A model generated the notes under the pieces. It saw only the letters and a program-made list of their open reading frames with translations. It was not told the DNA's origin and ran no database searches. A stretch of 21,364 nt of DNA from contig JAVBSC010000103.1 of the NCBI GenBank assembly GCA_031547305.1, forward strand, positions 1 to 21,364, read 5' to 3'. Positions 7,308 through 15,347 of the stretch are shown one piece after another. The translations under genes were made by a program, and so were the position numbers. Source of the DNA: JAVBSC01 sp031547305. GTDB taxonomy: Bacteria > Desulfobacterota > Desulfovibrionia > Desulfovibrionales > Desulfovibrionaceae. Each line of letters opens with the position of its first letter. The first letter of the stretch is position 1.

Positions 7308-8459
7308 ATGGACTTTAGGCTTACCGAAGAGCAGGAACTCATCCTTGGCAGCGTCCGTGAGTTGATTTCCCGCGATTTTCCGGAAGAGTACTTCAGAAAG
7401 TGCGACGAAACCTACACCTACCCCACCGAGTTCATGCAGGCCCTGGCGGACAACGGCATCGCCATGCTGGGCGTTGACGAAGAGCTGGGCGGCATGCCGG
7501 CGGACATCATGACCCAGATGCTCGTGGTGGAGGAAGTGGGCAGAATGGGAGCTCCGGCTTTTCTGCTCTCCGGCCCGCACAACATCCACAACATGGTCAA
7601 CTTCGGCAACGCGGAGCAACTGCGCATGACCGCCGAGGCCGTGGGCGCCACCGGCATTCCAGCCTATTCCCTGGCCATAACCGAACCCCAGGCCGGCTCG
7701 GACAACAACGCCCTGGCTACAACTTACACCCGCCGCAACGGCAAGGTCTACTTGAACGGCCAAAAAAACTTCATCACCGGCGCGGCGGATTACCCATACA
7801 TGCTGGTGGTGGCCAGAGACCCCAACGGCACGGATTCCAAAAACTGCTTCTCCCTGTGGTGGGTGGACCCCAAGGCCAGGGGCGTGCGCCTGAACAAACT
7901 GCATAAGGTGGGCTGGCGCATGGTCAGCAACTGCGAAGTCTTCTTTGACGACGTGGAGTTGGAGGAAAGCGCGCTGGTGGGCCAGGAAGGCAAGGGCTTT
8001 CTGCACCTCATGAAAAATTTTGAAATCGAACGCCTGATCATTTCCGCCTACTCCCTGGGCCCGGCCGAGTGCGCCTTTGAGGACGCGGCCAAGTACGCCG
8101 GCCAGCGTGCCCAGTTCGGCAAAACCATAGGCAGCTACCAGTTGGTCCAGCACAAGCTCACCCAGATGGCCATCAAAATTCAGAACATGAAAAACTATGT
8201 CTACCGCGTGGCCTGGGAAGAGGACAACAACATTCCCCTGCGTCTTTCGGCGGCCATGTGCAAGCTTTACTGCTCGCAGGCTTCCCAGGAAGTCATTGAC
8301 GACGCCATGCAGATCATGGGCGGCGTGGGCTACACGGACGACTGCCGCATCGGCCGCCTCTGGCGCGACATCCGCGTCAGCCGCATCGGCGGCGGCACGG
8401 ATGAAATCATGACCCACATCGCCGGCCGCCAGATCGTCAAGCAGTACGCCAATAAGTAA
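7308..8459 (+). CDS. ydiO: Acyl-CoA dehydrogenase, YdiO/CaiA type
   Basis: This 383-residue flavoprotein reads through like E. coli YdiO and, less closely, CaiA: MDFRLTEEQEL at the N-terminus, ITEPQAGSDNN (124-134), YTRRNGKVYLNGQK (140-153), and RIGGGTDEIM near the end. The usual catalytic Glu of the C-terminal YEGT motif is replaced by Gly (361-363). A Glu-Arg pair in FEIERL (Glu241) sits where isovaleryl-CoA dehydrogenase-type enzymes carry their base. Family members act as acyl-CoA dehydrogenases or, with Fix proteins, as enoyl-CoA reductases. The start at 7308 is chosen over upstream in-frame ATGs because it has GGGAG 7 nt upstream and matches the family N-terminus. fixA follows after 28 bp, so electron exchange with the encoded ETF is very likely. 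The direction (oxidation or reduction) and acyl chain are unknown. Confidence 0.92.
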   Translation: MDFRLTEEQELILGSVRELISRDFPEEYFRKCDETYTYPTEFMQALADNGIAMLGVDEELGGMPADIMTQMLVVEEVGRMGAPAFLLSGPHNIHNMVNFGNAEQLRMTAEAVGATGIPAYSLAITEPQAGSDNNALATTYTRRNGKVYLNGQKNFITGAADYPYMLVVARDPNGTDSKNCFSLWWVDPKARGVRLNKLHKVGWRMVSNCEVFFDDVELEESALVGQEGKGFLHLMKNFEIERLIISAYSLGPAECAFEDAAKYAGQRAQFGKTIGSYQLVQHKLTQMAIKIQNMKNYVYRVAWEEDNNIPLRLSAAMCKLYCSQASQEVIDDAMQIMGGVGYTDDCRIGRLWRDIRVSRIGGGTDEIMTHIAGRQIVKQYANK

Positions 8460-8487
8460 AAATCACACCCCATACGAGGAAAGGTCT

Positions 8488-9252
8488 ATGAACATTATCG
8501 CCTGCGTAAAAATCGTCCCCGAAGAACAGGACATCGTGGTCAACAGCGACCATTCCCTAAGCATTGACAAAGCCGCTTCCAAGATAAGCCTCTATGACCT
8601 GAACGCTCTGGAAGCCGCCACCAAGCTGGCCGGAGAAGGCGGTAAGGTCATTGCCCTGAGCGTTGGCGGCGAACGTCTGAAAAACTCCAAAATGCACAAG
8701 GACATTCTCTCCCGCGGCGCGGACGAGCTTTTCCTGGTCAGCGATCCCGCCCTGGAAGGGGCCATGCCGGACACCACGGCCAAAATCATTGCCGCGGCCG
8801 CCCAAAAAATCGGCTATGACCTGATGCTCTGCGGCGAAGGCTCCAGCGACCTATACGCCCAGGTCACCGGCATTCTGGCCGCCGCCAATCTTGGCGTGCC
8901 GGCGGTGAACTGCGTGAGCAAAGCCGCGCCAGGCGCCGGCGCGGTTACCGTGGAGCGCGCCCTGGACGCGGAAGTGGAGGAAGTTTCCGTTCCGCTGCCG
9001 GCCGTGCTCTGCGTGTCCTCGGACATCAACACCCCAAGCATTCCCAGTATGAAGGCCATTCTGCAGGCCGGCAAAAAACCGGTCAACAACCTGAGCCTGG
9101 CCGACCTGGGCGTGAACGCCGCCTCCGCCGCCACGAGCATGCAAAGCATCAAGGCCCCGCAGCAGAAGGAACGCCTGCGCAACATCATAGAGGGCGATTC
9201 CGACGACAACGTGGCCGCCTTTGCCGACAACCTGCGCAAGCTGCTAAATTAA
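8488..9252 (+). CDS. fixA: Electron transfer flavoprotein beta subunit, FixA/YdiQ type
   Basis: At 254 residues this matches FixA/YdiQ in size and motifs: CVKIVPEEQDI at the start, DKAASKISLYDLNALEAA (27-44), LSRGADELFLV, CGEGSSDLYAQVTG (111-124) and SIPSMKAILQAGKKPV. It is the AMP/FAD-cradling beta subunit that pairs with FixB to form an ETF carrying electrons to or from the acyl-CoA dehydrogenase next door. A good Shine-Dalgarno (AGGAAAGG) precedes the ATG, and fixB starts 12 bp after its stop. Fix-type ETFs in diazotrophs bifurcate electrons from NADH to ferredoxin/flavodoxin and quinone. Whether this cai/ydi-type ETF bifurcates cannot be decided by eye. Confidence 0.93.
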   Translation: MNIIACVKIVPEEQDIVVNSDHSLSIDKAASKISLYDLNALEAATKLAGEGGKVIALSVGGERLKNSKMHKDILSRGADELFLVSDPALEGAMPDTTAKIIAAAAQKIGYDLMLCGEGSSDLYAQVTGILAAANLGVPAVNCVSKAAPGAGAVTVERALDAEVEEVSVPLPAVLCVSSDINTPSIPSMKAILQAGKKPVNNLSLADLGVNAASAATSMQSIKAPQQKERLRNIIEGDSDDNVAAFADNLRKLLN

Positions 9253-9264
9253 ACGGAGAAACTC

Positions 9265-10197
9265 ATGAGCATGAAAAGCAATATCTGGATATACAGCGAT
9301 CTGAACGGCCGGTATGCGGAACTCGCCAGCGGGGCCGCCTCTCTGGGAACCAAAGCCCAGGCCATTGTGGTGGGTTCAGGTGACGACGCGGCCCTGGCCG
9401 CCGGGTCCGGGGCGGCCAAAGTCCACGCACTGGCCCTGGACTCTTCCAAAATCATTGATGATTATGCTCCGGACATGGCGGCCCTCATCCAGAAGTCCGG
9501 CGCTCCAGCGCTTGTCCTTGTGGCCGCCACCCGCCGCGGCCGGCTTGTCGGGGCGCGACTGGCCGCGGCTCTTGAGGCCGCCGTGGTTTCCGACGTCAAC
9601 GGCATCGCTTTTGACGGCGACAGCCTCACTGTCACCCGCAGCGTGTACGGCGGCCTGGCCCAGGGCGCGGAAAAAATCAACACCCGGAGCGCGGTGCTGC
9701 TGGTGGCCGCCGGCGCGTTTGACGCCGCCGAAGCTTCCGCCGCGGCGGAAATCGTCACTGTCCCGGCCACGGCCGCCAGCCGGGTCAAGAACCTGGGCCG
9801 CCGCCCCAAGCAGGGCAGCAATGTTGAACTGGGCCGCGCCCGCCGCGTGGTTTCCGTGGGCCGTGGCCTCAAGGGCCAGGCGGATCTGAGCATGGTTCAG
9901 GCCCTGGCCAAGGTCCTGGACGCCGAAGTGGGCTGCTCCCGCCCGCTGGCCGAAGGCGAAAACTGGCTGGAGCACGAGCGCTACATCGGCATCACCGGCG
10001 TCAAGCTCAAGGCGGACCTGTACCTGGCTCTGGGCATTTCCGGCCAGATCCAGCACATGGCCGGGGTAACTTCCTCGCGCACCATCGTGGCCGTGAACAA
10101 GGACAAAAACTCCCCGATCTTCCAGTACGCGGACTACGGCCTGGTGGGCGACATTTACAAGGTCGTGCCCGCCCTGACCAAACTTATGGGGCGATAA
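9265..10197 (+). CDS. fixB: Electron transfer flavoprotein alpha subunit, FixB/YdiR type
   Basis: This 310-residue protein has the ETF-alpha layout. A variable N-terminal domain includes VAATRRGRLVGARLAAAL. The conserved C-terminal FAD domain carries VSVGRGLKG, GCSRPLAEGENW, LALGISGQIQHMAGV and the signature AVNKDKNSPIFQYADYGLVGD. It binds the electron-shuttling FAD and forms the heterodimer with FixA. ACGGAG upstream supports the ATG at 9265; a second ATG two codons later (9271) is also possible. The N-terminal half is unusually rich in Ala, which is consistent with genome GC bias rather than damage. It is followed by a 47-bp gap to fixC that contains a hairpin. Confidence 0.93.
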   Translation: MSMKSNIWIYSDLNGRYAELASGAASLGTKAQAIVVGSGDDAALAAGSGAAKVHALALDSSKIIDDYAPDMAALIQKSGAPALVLVAATRRGRLVGARLAAALEAAVVSDVNGIAFDGDSLTVTRSVYGGLAQGAEKINTRSAVLLVAAGAFDAAEASAAAEIVTVPATAASRVKNLGRRPKQGSNVELGRARRVVSVGRGLKGQADLSMVQALAKVLDAEVGCSRPLAEGENWLEHERYIGITGVKLKADLYLALGISGQIQHMAGVTSSRTIVAVNKDKNSPIFQYADYGLVGDIYKVVPALTKLMGR

Positions 10198-10213
10198 GCC
10201 CGGCGGACCGGGC
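10198..10213 (+). other. Hairpin between fixB and fixC
   Basis: GCCCGG-CGGA-CCGGGC forms a perfect 6-bp stem starting immediately after the fixB stop. It has no T-tract and the fixC Shine-Dalgarno follows. It may act as an mRNA-stabilising or processing element that changes the fixAB:fixCX ratio. Confidence 0.4.
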
Positions 10214-10244
10214 GTGACGCGCCGGGGCGCAAGGAGAATGAGCA

Positions 10245-11537
10245 ATGTCTGATGACGGATTTGACGCGCTCGTGGTAGGCGGCGGCATAGCCGGCTGCGT
10301 GGCGGGGTACCTGCTGGCCAAGGCCGGACTGGAGACGATCATCATTGAGCGGGGCAACTACGCCGGCAGCAAGAACATGACCGGCGGCCGGCTGTACGCG
10401 CACAGTCTGGAAAAAGTCATACCGGACTTCGCCTCCGAAGCACCGGTGGAGCGCCGGGTGGTCAAAGAGCGCGTCTCTTTTTCCACGGCCAGCGACAACG
10501 TCACTCTGGAATACCTTAACGGCCGCGACGAGGACAAGAGCCGCGCTTCCTACACTGTCCTGCGCGGGTTGTTCGACCAGTGGCTCATGGCCAAGGCCGA
10601 GGACGCCGGAGCGCAGATCGTGCCCGGCGTACGCGTGGACGAAGTGATCCTGCGGGACGGCAAGGCCGTGGGGGTGCGGGCGGACGAGGACGTGCTGGAA
10701 GCCAACGTGATCATCCTGGCCGACGGCGTGAACTCCATCCTGGGCGAAAAGCTGGGCCTGGTGAAGCCCGTGCCCCCCAGCGCCGTAGCCGTGGGCGCCA
10801 AAGAGCTTGTCGAACTGCCGGAAGGCGTCATCCAGGACCGCTTTGGCCTGGATGACGACGAAGGCCTGGCCTGGCTCTTTGCCGGCGCGCCCTCGGCCGG
10901 GCTCATGGGCGGCGGCTTCCTGTACACCAACAGGAACAGCCTGTCCCTGGGCGTGGTCTGCGGCCTGGAAGGCATTGGCTCATCGCCCAAATCCGTCCCC
11001 CAGATGCTTGAGGATTTCAAGTCCCACCCGGCCATACGGCCGCTGATCAAGGGCGGCAAGCTCGTGGAATATTCCGGACACGTCGTGCCGGAAGCCGGCA
11101 TTAATATGTGCCCGGAACTGGCGGGCGACGGAGTTATGATCGTGGGCGACGCGGCCGGCTTCTGCCTCAATCTGGGCTATACCATCCGGGGCATGGACCT
11201 GGCCGTGGCATCGGCCCGGGCCGCCGCGGAAACCGCCATAGCCGCCAAGGCCTCCGGGGACTTTTCCAAATCCGGCCTGGCCGGCTACCGCAAGCGCCTG
11301 GAAGACAGCGCTATTCTCAAAGACATGCGTCTGTACCGCAACCTGCCCGGCTTTCTGGAGCGCAACCCGCGCATGTTCAACCAGTATCCGGCCCTGGCCG
11401 CAGGCCTGATGCACGATCTCTTCAGCATAGACGGCGCGGGCGAGCGCTCCGTGGCCAAAAAAATCCTGAGCCGCTGCCGCGAAGTGGGCTTCATCAACCT
11501 GGCCAAAGACATGATCAAGGGAGCGCGCGTGTTATGA
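10245..11537 (+). CDS. fixC: FAD-dependent ETF:quinone oxidoreductase-like protein, FixC/YdiS type
   Basis: The 430-residue length is typical of FixC. The N-terminal Rossmann motif is VVGGGIAGCVAGYLLAKAG (10-28), followed by IIIERG. SKNMTGGRLYAHSLEKVIP is characteristic of FixC, and the second FAD motif VMIVGDAAGF occurs in the C-terminal half, followed by LNLGYTIRGMDLAVASA. FixC works with FixX to move electrons between the FixAB ETF and the membrane quinone pool. It lacks the C-terminal Fe-S domain of mitochondrial ETF-QO because that is supplied by the separate fixX product. AAGGAG lies 8 nt upstream of the ATG. The stop overlaps the fixX start (ATGA), indicating translational coupling. 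Confidence 0.93.
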   Translation: MSDDGFDALVVGGGIAGCVAGYLLAKAGLETIIIERGNYAGSKNMTGGRLYAHSLEKVIPDFASEAPVERRVVKERVSFSTASDNVTLEYLNGRDEDKSRASYTVLRGLFDQWLMAKAEDAGAQIVPGVRVDEVILRDGKAVGVRADEDVLEANVIILADGVNSILGEKLGLVKPVPPSAVAVGAKELVELPEGVIQDRFGLDDDEGLAWLFAGAPSAGLMGGGFLYTNRNSLSLGVVCGLEGIGSSPKSVPQMLEDFKSHPAIRPLIKGGKLVEYSGHVVPEAGINMCPELAGDGVMIVGDAAGFCLNLGYTIRGMDLAVASARAAAETAIAAKASGDFSKSGLAGYRKRLEDSAILKDMRLYRNLPGFLERNPRMFNQYPALAAGLMHDLFSIDGAGERSVAKKILSRCREVGFINLAKDMIKGARVL

Positions 11538-11818
11538 GCACCGTAAACGTGGATGTAAAACTCGGCGTGAACAAATACCATGTGGACGAGGGCAACCCCC
11601 ACATCGTACTCAAAGAAAACCCGGACCGCAAAGAATACCGGAAGCTCGTCCAGGCCTGTCCGGCCGGGCTGTACAAACTTCTGGAGGACGGCGGCGCGCA
11701 GTTCGACTACGCAGGCTGCCTGGAGTGCGGAACCTGCCGCGTCCTGTGCGGCGCCACCATTCTGGAGAAATGGGAATTCCCGCGCGGGACTATGGGAATT
11801 GAATACCGGCAAGGTTAA
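11534..11818 (+). CDS. fixX: Ferredoxin-like protein FixX/YdiT type
   Basis: This 94-residue gene overlaps fixC by 4 bp (ATGA). It carries CxxCxxCxxxC at Cys62, Cys65, Cys68 and Cys72 plus Cys42 in ACPAGLY, the pattern of the FixX/ETF-QO Fe-S domain that binds one [4Fe-4S] cluster. The N-terminus (KLGVNKYHVDE, PHIVL) is the usual FixX start and the C-terminus WEFPRGTMGIEYRQG is also family-typical. It should form the electron exit or entry of the FixC complex. The frame continues upstream through fixC in another frame, but the coupled ATG at 11534 gives the expected length. Confidence 0.93.
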   Translation: MSTVNVDVKLGVNKYHVDEGNPHIVLKENPDRKEYRKLVQACPAGLYKLLEDGGAQFDYAGCLECGTCRVLCGATILEKWEFPRGTMGIEYRQG

Positions 11819-11825
11819 TAACTAG

Positions 11826-11848
11826 TTTGGGGGACCCCGTCCCCCAAA
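11826..11848 (+). other. Strong hairpin between fixX and hydrolase gene
   Basis: TTTGGGGGA and TCCCCCAAA form a 9-bp stem around a 5-nt loop, extendable by one C-G pair. It sits 7 bp after the fixX stop without a U-tract. It marks the boundary between the ydi-like core and the extra genes and may stabilise the 3' end of a fix transcript or reduce read-through. Confidence 0.5.
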
Positions 11849-11863
11849 TACGGCGGAGTTCCC

Positions 11864-12883
11864 ATGTTTTTTGAAGAATTGGGCGACAACCTGTTTCGCA
11901 TTGAGGTGCCGCTGCCGGACAGTCCGCTGCGCAACCTGAACGCCTACCTGATCCGTGCGGACACCGCGCATCCGGGCTGGCGCGGCCGCAGCCTGCTCAT
12001 TGACAACGGCTTCAACCGGCCGGAATGCCTGGATGCCTTGCTGGCCGCCCTGAAAAAACTGGACGCGCCCCTGAAGTCGCTGGATTTTTTCATCACCCAC
12101 CTGCATGCGGACCATTGCGGCCTGACCAGCGCCCTGCTGAATAGAGCCGGCAAAAGCGCCTGGGCCTTCGCCAGCCCTGGTGACGGCACGCGCGTGAACA
12201 TGCTCACCCGGCGGACCTTCCGGCTGCCCGGGCATTTTAAAAGCGTGCTGGCCAACGGTTTGCCCAGGGAAATTTTTGAATACATGATGGTCGGGCATCC
12301 GGGCCTTAAGCATGCCACGGATGCCCCATGCCCCTTTACCCCGGCGATTGAAGGCGACGTTTTCAATTACGGGGCTTTCAATCTCCGGGTTTTGAGCATG
12401 CCCGGCCATACTCCGGATTTGCTCTGCCTGTACGACAAAGAAAAAAAGATTCTTTTTTCTTCCGATCACATCCTGGGCGACATCACCCCGAACATCCCGC
12501 ACTGGGACGGCGTAAGGGATTCCCTGGGCAATTATTTGAGAAGCCTGAAAAAGACGAAACGCCTGGACGTGGCGCTCTGCCTGACCGGGCACAGGACCAT
12601 TCTGGCCGACTGCCGGGGACGCATTGAAGCGCTGGAAAAGCACCATGCCGCGCGGCTGGATGAAGTGCGCGGCATCCTTAAGCGCGAAGGCGAGTCCTGC
12701 GCCTTTGTTGTGGCCTCTAAAATGACCTGGTCCATTCGCGCGAAAAACTGGGACGATTTCCCCAAAGCGCAAAAATGGTTCGCCTGCAGCGAGGCCCGTT
12801 CCCACCTGGCCCATTTGCAGGCTCTGGGCGAGGCCGCGAGCCGGAGAAGCGCCGGGCGGCTGCTGTACAGGCTAAAAGTGTAG
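11864..12883 (+). CDS. Metallo-beta-lactamase-fold hydrolase
   Basis: This 339-residue protein has the MBL dinuclear metal site: THLHADH (His79, His81, Asp83, His84), MPGHTPD (His182), SSDHILGD (Asp201) and TGHRT (His243). The N-terminal LLIDNGFN strand is family-typical, and a C-terminal extension of about 90 residues resembles the winged-helix tail of LACTB2/glyoxalase II-like members. A GGCGGAG Shine-Dalgarno precedes the ATG. It lies 45 bp after fixX on the same strand. Family members hydrolyse thioesters, lactones or other esters. In this setting an acyl-CoA thioesterase or a ring-opening lactonase is plausible but inferred. No equivalent gene lies in the E. coli ydi cluster. Confidence 0.85.
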   Translation: MFFEELGDNLFRIEVPLPDSPLRNLNAYLIRADTAHPGWRGRSLLIDNGFNRPECLDALLAALKKLDAPLKSLDFFITHLHADHCGLTSALLNRAGKSAWAFASPGDGTRVNMLTRRTFRLPGHFKSVLANGLPREIFEYMMVGHPGLKHATDAPCPFTPAIEGDVFNYGAFNLRVLSMPGHTPDLLCLYDKEKKILFSSDHILGDITPNIPHWDGVRDSLGNYLRSLKKTKRLDVALCLTGHRTILADCRGRIEALEKHHAARLDEVRGILKREGESCAFVVASKMTWSIRAKNWDDFPKAQKWFACSEARSHLAHLQALGEAASRRSAGRLLYRLKV

Positions 12884-12885
12884 CC

Positions 12886-12915
12886 GGGCGGCCTTTTGCG
12901 TAAAAACGGCCGCCC
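12886..12915 (+). other. Hairpin after hydrolase gene
   Basis: GGGCGGCC and GGCCGCCC form an 8-bp GC stem whose interior TTTT/AAAA can extend it. It lies directly after the stop of the hydrolase gene, in the 125-bp gap before the tautomerase. No T-tract follows, so it is more likely a processing or stability element than a terminator. Confidence 0.4.
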
Positions 12916-13008
12916 AAACGGCAAGGCCGGTAATTTTAAATTGTATCCGAGGTTGCCCCGGAATTGGCTGCAAAAATCAATCACCATTAAGAACTAAGGA
13001 GTCCGAAC

Positions 13009-13416
13009 ATGCCCCAGATTCTTATTCACTGCTACGAGGAACACACTGATGAACAAAAGCGCGGACTGGTGAAAGACGTGACCGCCACGGTCTGCGAGGG
13101 CGCGAACGTGAAACCTTTTAACGTGGGGATCGTCTTCCTGCGAATCAGCAGAAACGAACGGGCCATTTGCGGCCGGCTGATGAGCGATGTGGAAGACTAT
13201 TCCAAGCTCCCCCCGCAGGAAATACCCTGGCTGCTGGTGCAATTCCAGATGTTCGAAGGCCGTTCGCTGGATCAGAAGCGCAAGCTGGTCAAGGGGCTTA
13301 CCGAGGATATCTCCAGAAATTTCGGCGCTCATCCGGATCGCATCCAGATCATTTTTTCCGACATGAATCGCATTGATAACGCGGCGGGCGGCCTGCTGAA
13401 CATTGACAAGAAATAA
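13009..13416 (+). CDS. Tandem 4-oxalocrotonate tautomerase-like protein (two fused domains)
   Basis: This 135-residue protein looks like two tautomerase-superfamily beta-alpha-beta units in one chain. The first begins at Pro2 (PQILIHCYEEHTDEQKRGLV). The second begins at about Pro73 (PWLLVQFQMFEGRSLDQKRKLV) and ends near DNAAGG. The free N-terminal Pro2 is the expected catalytic base once Met is removed. The second unit keeps an Arg (Arg85 in EGRS) corresponding to the substrate-binding Arg of 4-OT, but its Pro is internal and cannot act as an N-terminal base. Fused tautomerases include malonate semialdehyde decarboxylase, cis-CaaD and MIF-like proteins. AAGGAG upstream supports the start. The likely role is keto-enol or double-bond isomerisation of a pathway intermediate; the substrate is unknown. 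Confidence 0.75.
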   Translation: MPQILIHCYEEHTDEQKRGLVKDVTATVCEGANVKPFNVGIVFLRISRNERAICGRLMSDVEDYSKLPPQEIPWLLVQFQMFEGRSLDQKRKLVKGLTEDISRNFGAHPDRIQIIFSDMNRIDNAAGGLLNIDKK

Positions 13417-13446
13417 AACGGACGATTCCAGACAAAGGCACCGCGT

Positions 13447-13659
13447 ATGGAAAATACTCGAAAAGCGGCCTCTGAAGCAACGGAATTGACGATGCGGCGC
13501 CGGGAACAGGATCTGGAGTGCCTTACGCTCCTTAAAGAGGCGCACCGGTTGCGCCTGGAGTCCGAGTTCCTGGACGGCATGTTCGCCGCGCTACGGGACG
13601 GCGATGACCCGGAACTTACCGCTGTGCTGAAGAATATTGACAGGGAACTGGATTTTTAA
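13447..13659 (+). CDS. Small helical orphan protein (70 aa)
   Basis: No family is recognised. The product is highly charged and predicted by eye to be almost entirely helical, with an Arg/Glu-rich amphipathic segment at about 16-40 (RRREQDLECLTLLKEAH) and a second helix at about 54-68. It has one Cys (position 25), no signal peptide and no membrane segment. It lies 30 bp after the tautomerase and 51 bp before fadK, with codon usage like its neighbours, so it is probably translated. The Shine-Dalgarno (AAAGG) is modest. It could be a small adaptor or regulator of the neighbouring enzymes, which is inference only. Confidence 0.6.
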   Translation: MENTRKAASEATELTMRRREQDLECLTLLKEAHRLRLESEFLDGMFAALRDGDDPELTAVLKNIDRELDF

Positions 13660-13710
13660 ATCCATACGGCGCGCCGGCCTCTCTTACAGGGTAAAAAAGG
13701 AAGTCTCACA

Positions 13711-15345
13711 ATGCTGAAGCCGGAAAAATTCCCGGACGCCCGGCGAAGAGCCGAATACCGGCGCCTGGGCTACTGGGGGGACGCGACGCTGCTGGATTAT
13801 TGGGATATGGCGGTGCGCGGCCAGCCGGAAAAAGCCGCTGTTGTGGACAGCGCCGGGGCCAGGCTCAGTTACGCCGAACTTGATGAAAAAGCCGGCCGCC
13901 TGGCCGCCTGGCTGGGCAAGGCCGGAGTGACGACCGGGGACGTGGTCTGCGTCCAGCTCCCCGGCTGCGTGGAATTCTCGCTCATCTACGTGGCCTGTCT
14001 GAAGATCGGCGCTGTGGTTAACCCGATCATCCCAGCCTACCGGGGCCGCGAACTACGGCACATCATCAGCGTGTGCAAGCCGAAAATCGTCTTCCTGCCG
14101 CATAAGTTCCGGCGCTTCAACTACACGGACCTGGCCAAATCGCTCCTGGCGGCCTTTGACCGGCGTTTCGCCATTGTTCTGGTGGAAAGGGGCACGCAAG
14201 CGGAAGGCTTCCCCACCCTGGCTTCCGTGCTGGCGGAAAACGGCCGTACATTTAACGGATCTTCCGCGAACGCGGACGAGGTCGCCGCTGTTCTGTTCAC
14301 TTCCGGCACGGAAAACCTGCCCAAGGGCGTGCTGCTCACGCACAACAACATCATTGCCAGCATCCGGTCTTTTGCCGCGCGCCTGAACCTGAACAGCCGC
14401 GACATCATGTTCATGCCCTCGCCCGTGGGGCACGCCACCGGCTTCCACCACGGGGTGACCACGCCGTTCATACTTGGCGGCACGAGCGTATTGCAGGATT
14501 CCTTCAGCCCGGACCAGGCTCTGGAGATCATCGCCAGGGAGCGCTGCACCTACGGCATGGGCGCGGCTTCCTTTGTCTACGATCTGGGCTGCGCCCTGGA
14601 GCGCGGCCGGCACGACATTTCCAGCCTGCGCTTTTTCCTTTGCGGCGGGGCGTCTTCACCGCGCCATCTGCTGGACAGTCTTTGGGAAAAAGGCTTCCGG
14701 GTGGTCAACGTTTACGGCTCCACGGAAAGCGTGCCCCACACCACGTCTTCCCCCCACCAGCGCCGCGACACCATCTTTATGACCGACGGCAGCCCGGTGC
14801 CGGGGTGCGAAGTCCGGGTGGTGGATGAAAAACGCCGCCCCGTGCCGCCCGGCGTGGAAGGCGAGGAAGCCTCCCGCGGCCCGAACGTCTTTGTCGGCTA
14901 CCTTGGGGAACCGGAACTGACCAACGCGGCCATTGACGACGATGGCTGGTATTACAGCGGGGATCTTTGCGTCATGGGCGAAGATGGCCATGTGCGAATT
15001 ATCGGCCGCAAAAAGGACACCATCGTGCGCGGCGGCGAAAACATCAGCAGCCGCGAGGTGGAGGAAATCCTGTTAAAACATCCCATGGTCGCCGAAGCCG
15101 CCGTGGTGGGCATGCCGGACCCCCGGCTGGGCGAACGCACCTGCGCCTACGTCGTGCTCAAAGGTGAACTTTCCTTTGACGAGGTGATCCGCCACTTTAC
15201 GGAAAACTGCGTGGCCAAGTACAAGTACCCGGAGCGCATGGAAATACTGGCGGAAATACCCAAGAATCCCGTGGGCAAGGTGCGTAAGAACGAACTGCGT
15301 CGGGATATAGCGGAAAAATTAAAAAAAGAGTGCGGAGAGAGTTAA
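13711..15345 (+). CDS. fadK: Acyl-CoA synthetase, FadK type (AMP-forming)
   Basis: This 544-residue ANL-superfamily ligase closely resembles E. coli FadK in several blocks, including PSPVGHATGFHHGVT, EEASRGPNVFVGY, GENISSREVEEILL and RLGERTCAYVVLK. Motifs present are the P-loop TSGTENLPKG (198-206), YGSTES (335-340), YYSGDL with Asp418, GRKKDTIVRGGEN and the catalytic C-terminal Lys523 (VGKVRK). It converts a carboxylic acid, ATP and CoA to acyl-CoA, AMP and PPi. E. coli FadK prefers short to medium chains and is used anaerobically. Here it probably feeds the dehydrogenase/Fix system upstream. AAGGAAG precedes the ATG. The next gene starts 2 bp after its stop. The true substrate could differ, since caiC-like and aromatic-acid ligases share the fold. 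Confidence 0.9.
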   Translation: MLKPEKFPDARRRAEYRRLGYWGDATLLDYWDMAVRGQPEKAAVVDSAGARLSYAELDEKAGRLAAWLGKAGVTTGDVVCVQLPGCVEFSLIYVACLKIGAVVNPIIPAYRGRELRHIISVCKPKIVFLPHKFRRFNYTDLAKSLLAAFDRRFAIVLVERGTQAEGFPTLASVLAENGRTFNGSSANADEVAAVLFTSGTENLPKGVLLTHNNIIASIRSFAARLNLNSRDIMFMPSPVGHATGFHHGVTTPFILGGTSVLQDSFSPDQALEIIARERCTYGMGAASFVYDLGCALERGRHDISSLRFFLCGGASSPRHLLDSLWEKGFRVVNVYGSTESVPHTTSSPHQRRDTIFMTDGSPVPGCEVRVVDEKRRPVPPGVEGEEASRGPNVFVGYLGEPELTNAAIDDDGWYYSGDLCVMGEDGHVRIIGRKKDTIVRGGENISSREVEEILLKHPMVAEAAVVGMPDPRLGERTCAYVVLKGELSFDEVIRHFTENCVAKYKYPERMEILAEIPKNPVGKVRKNELRRDIAEKLKKECGES

Positions 15346-15347
15346 AG

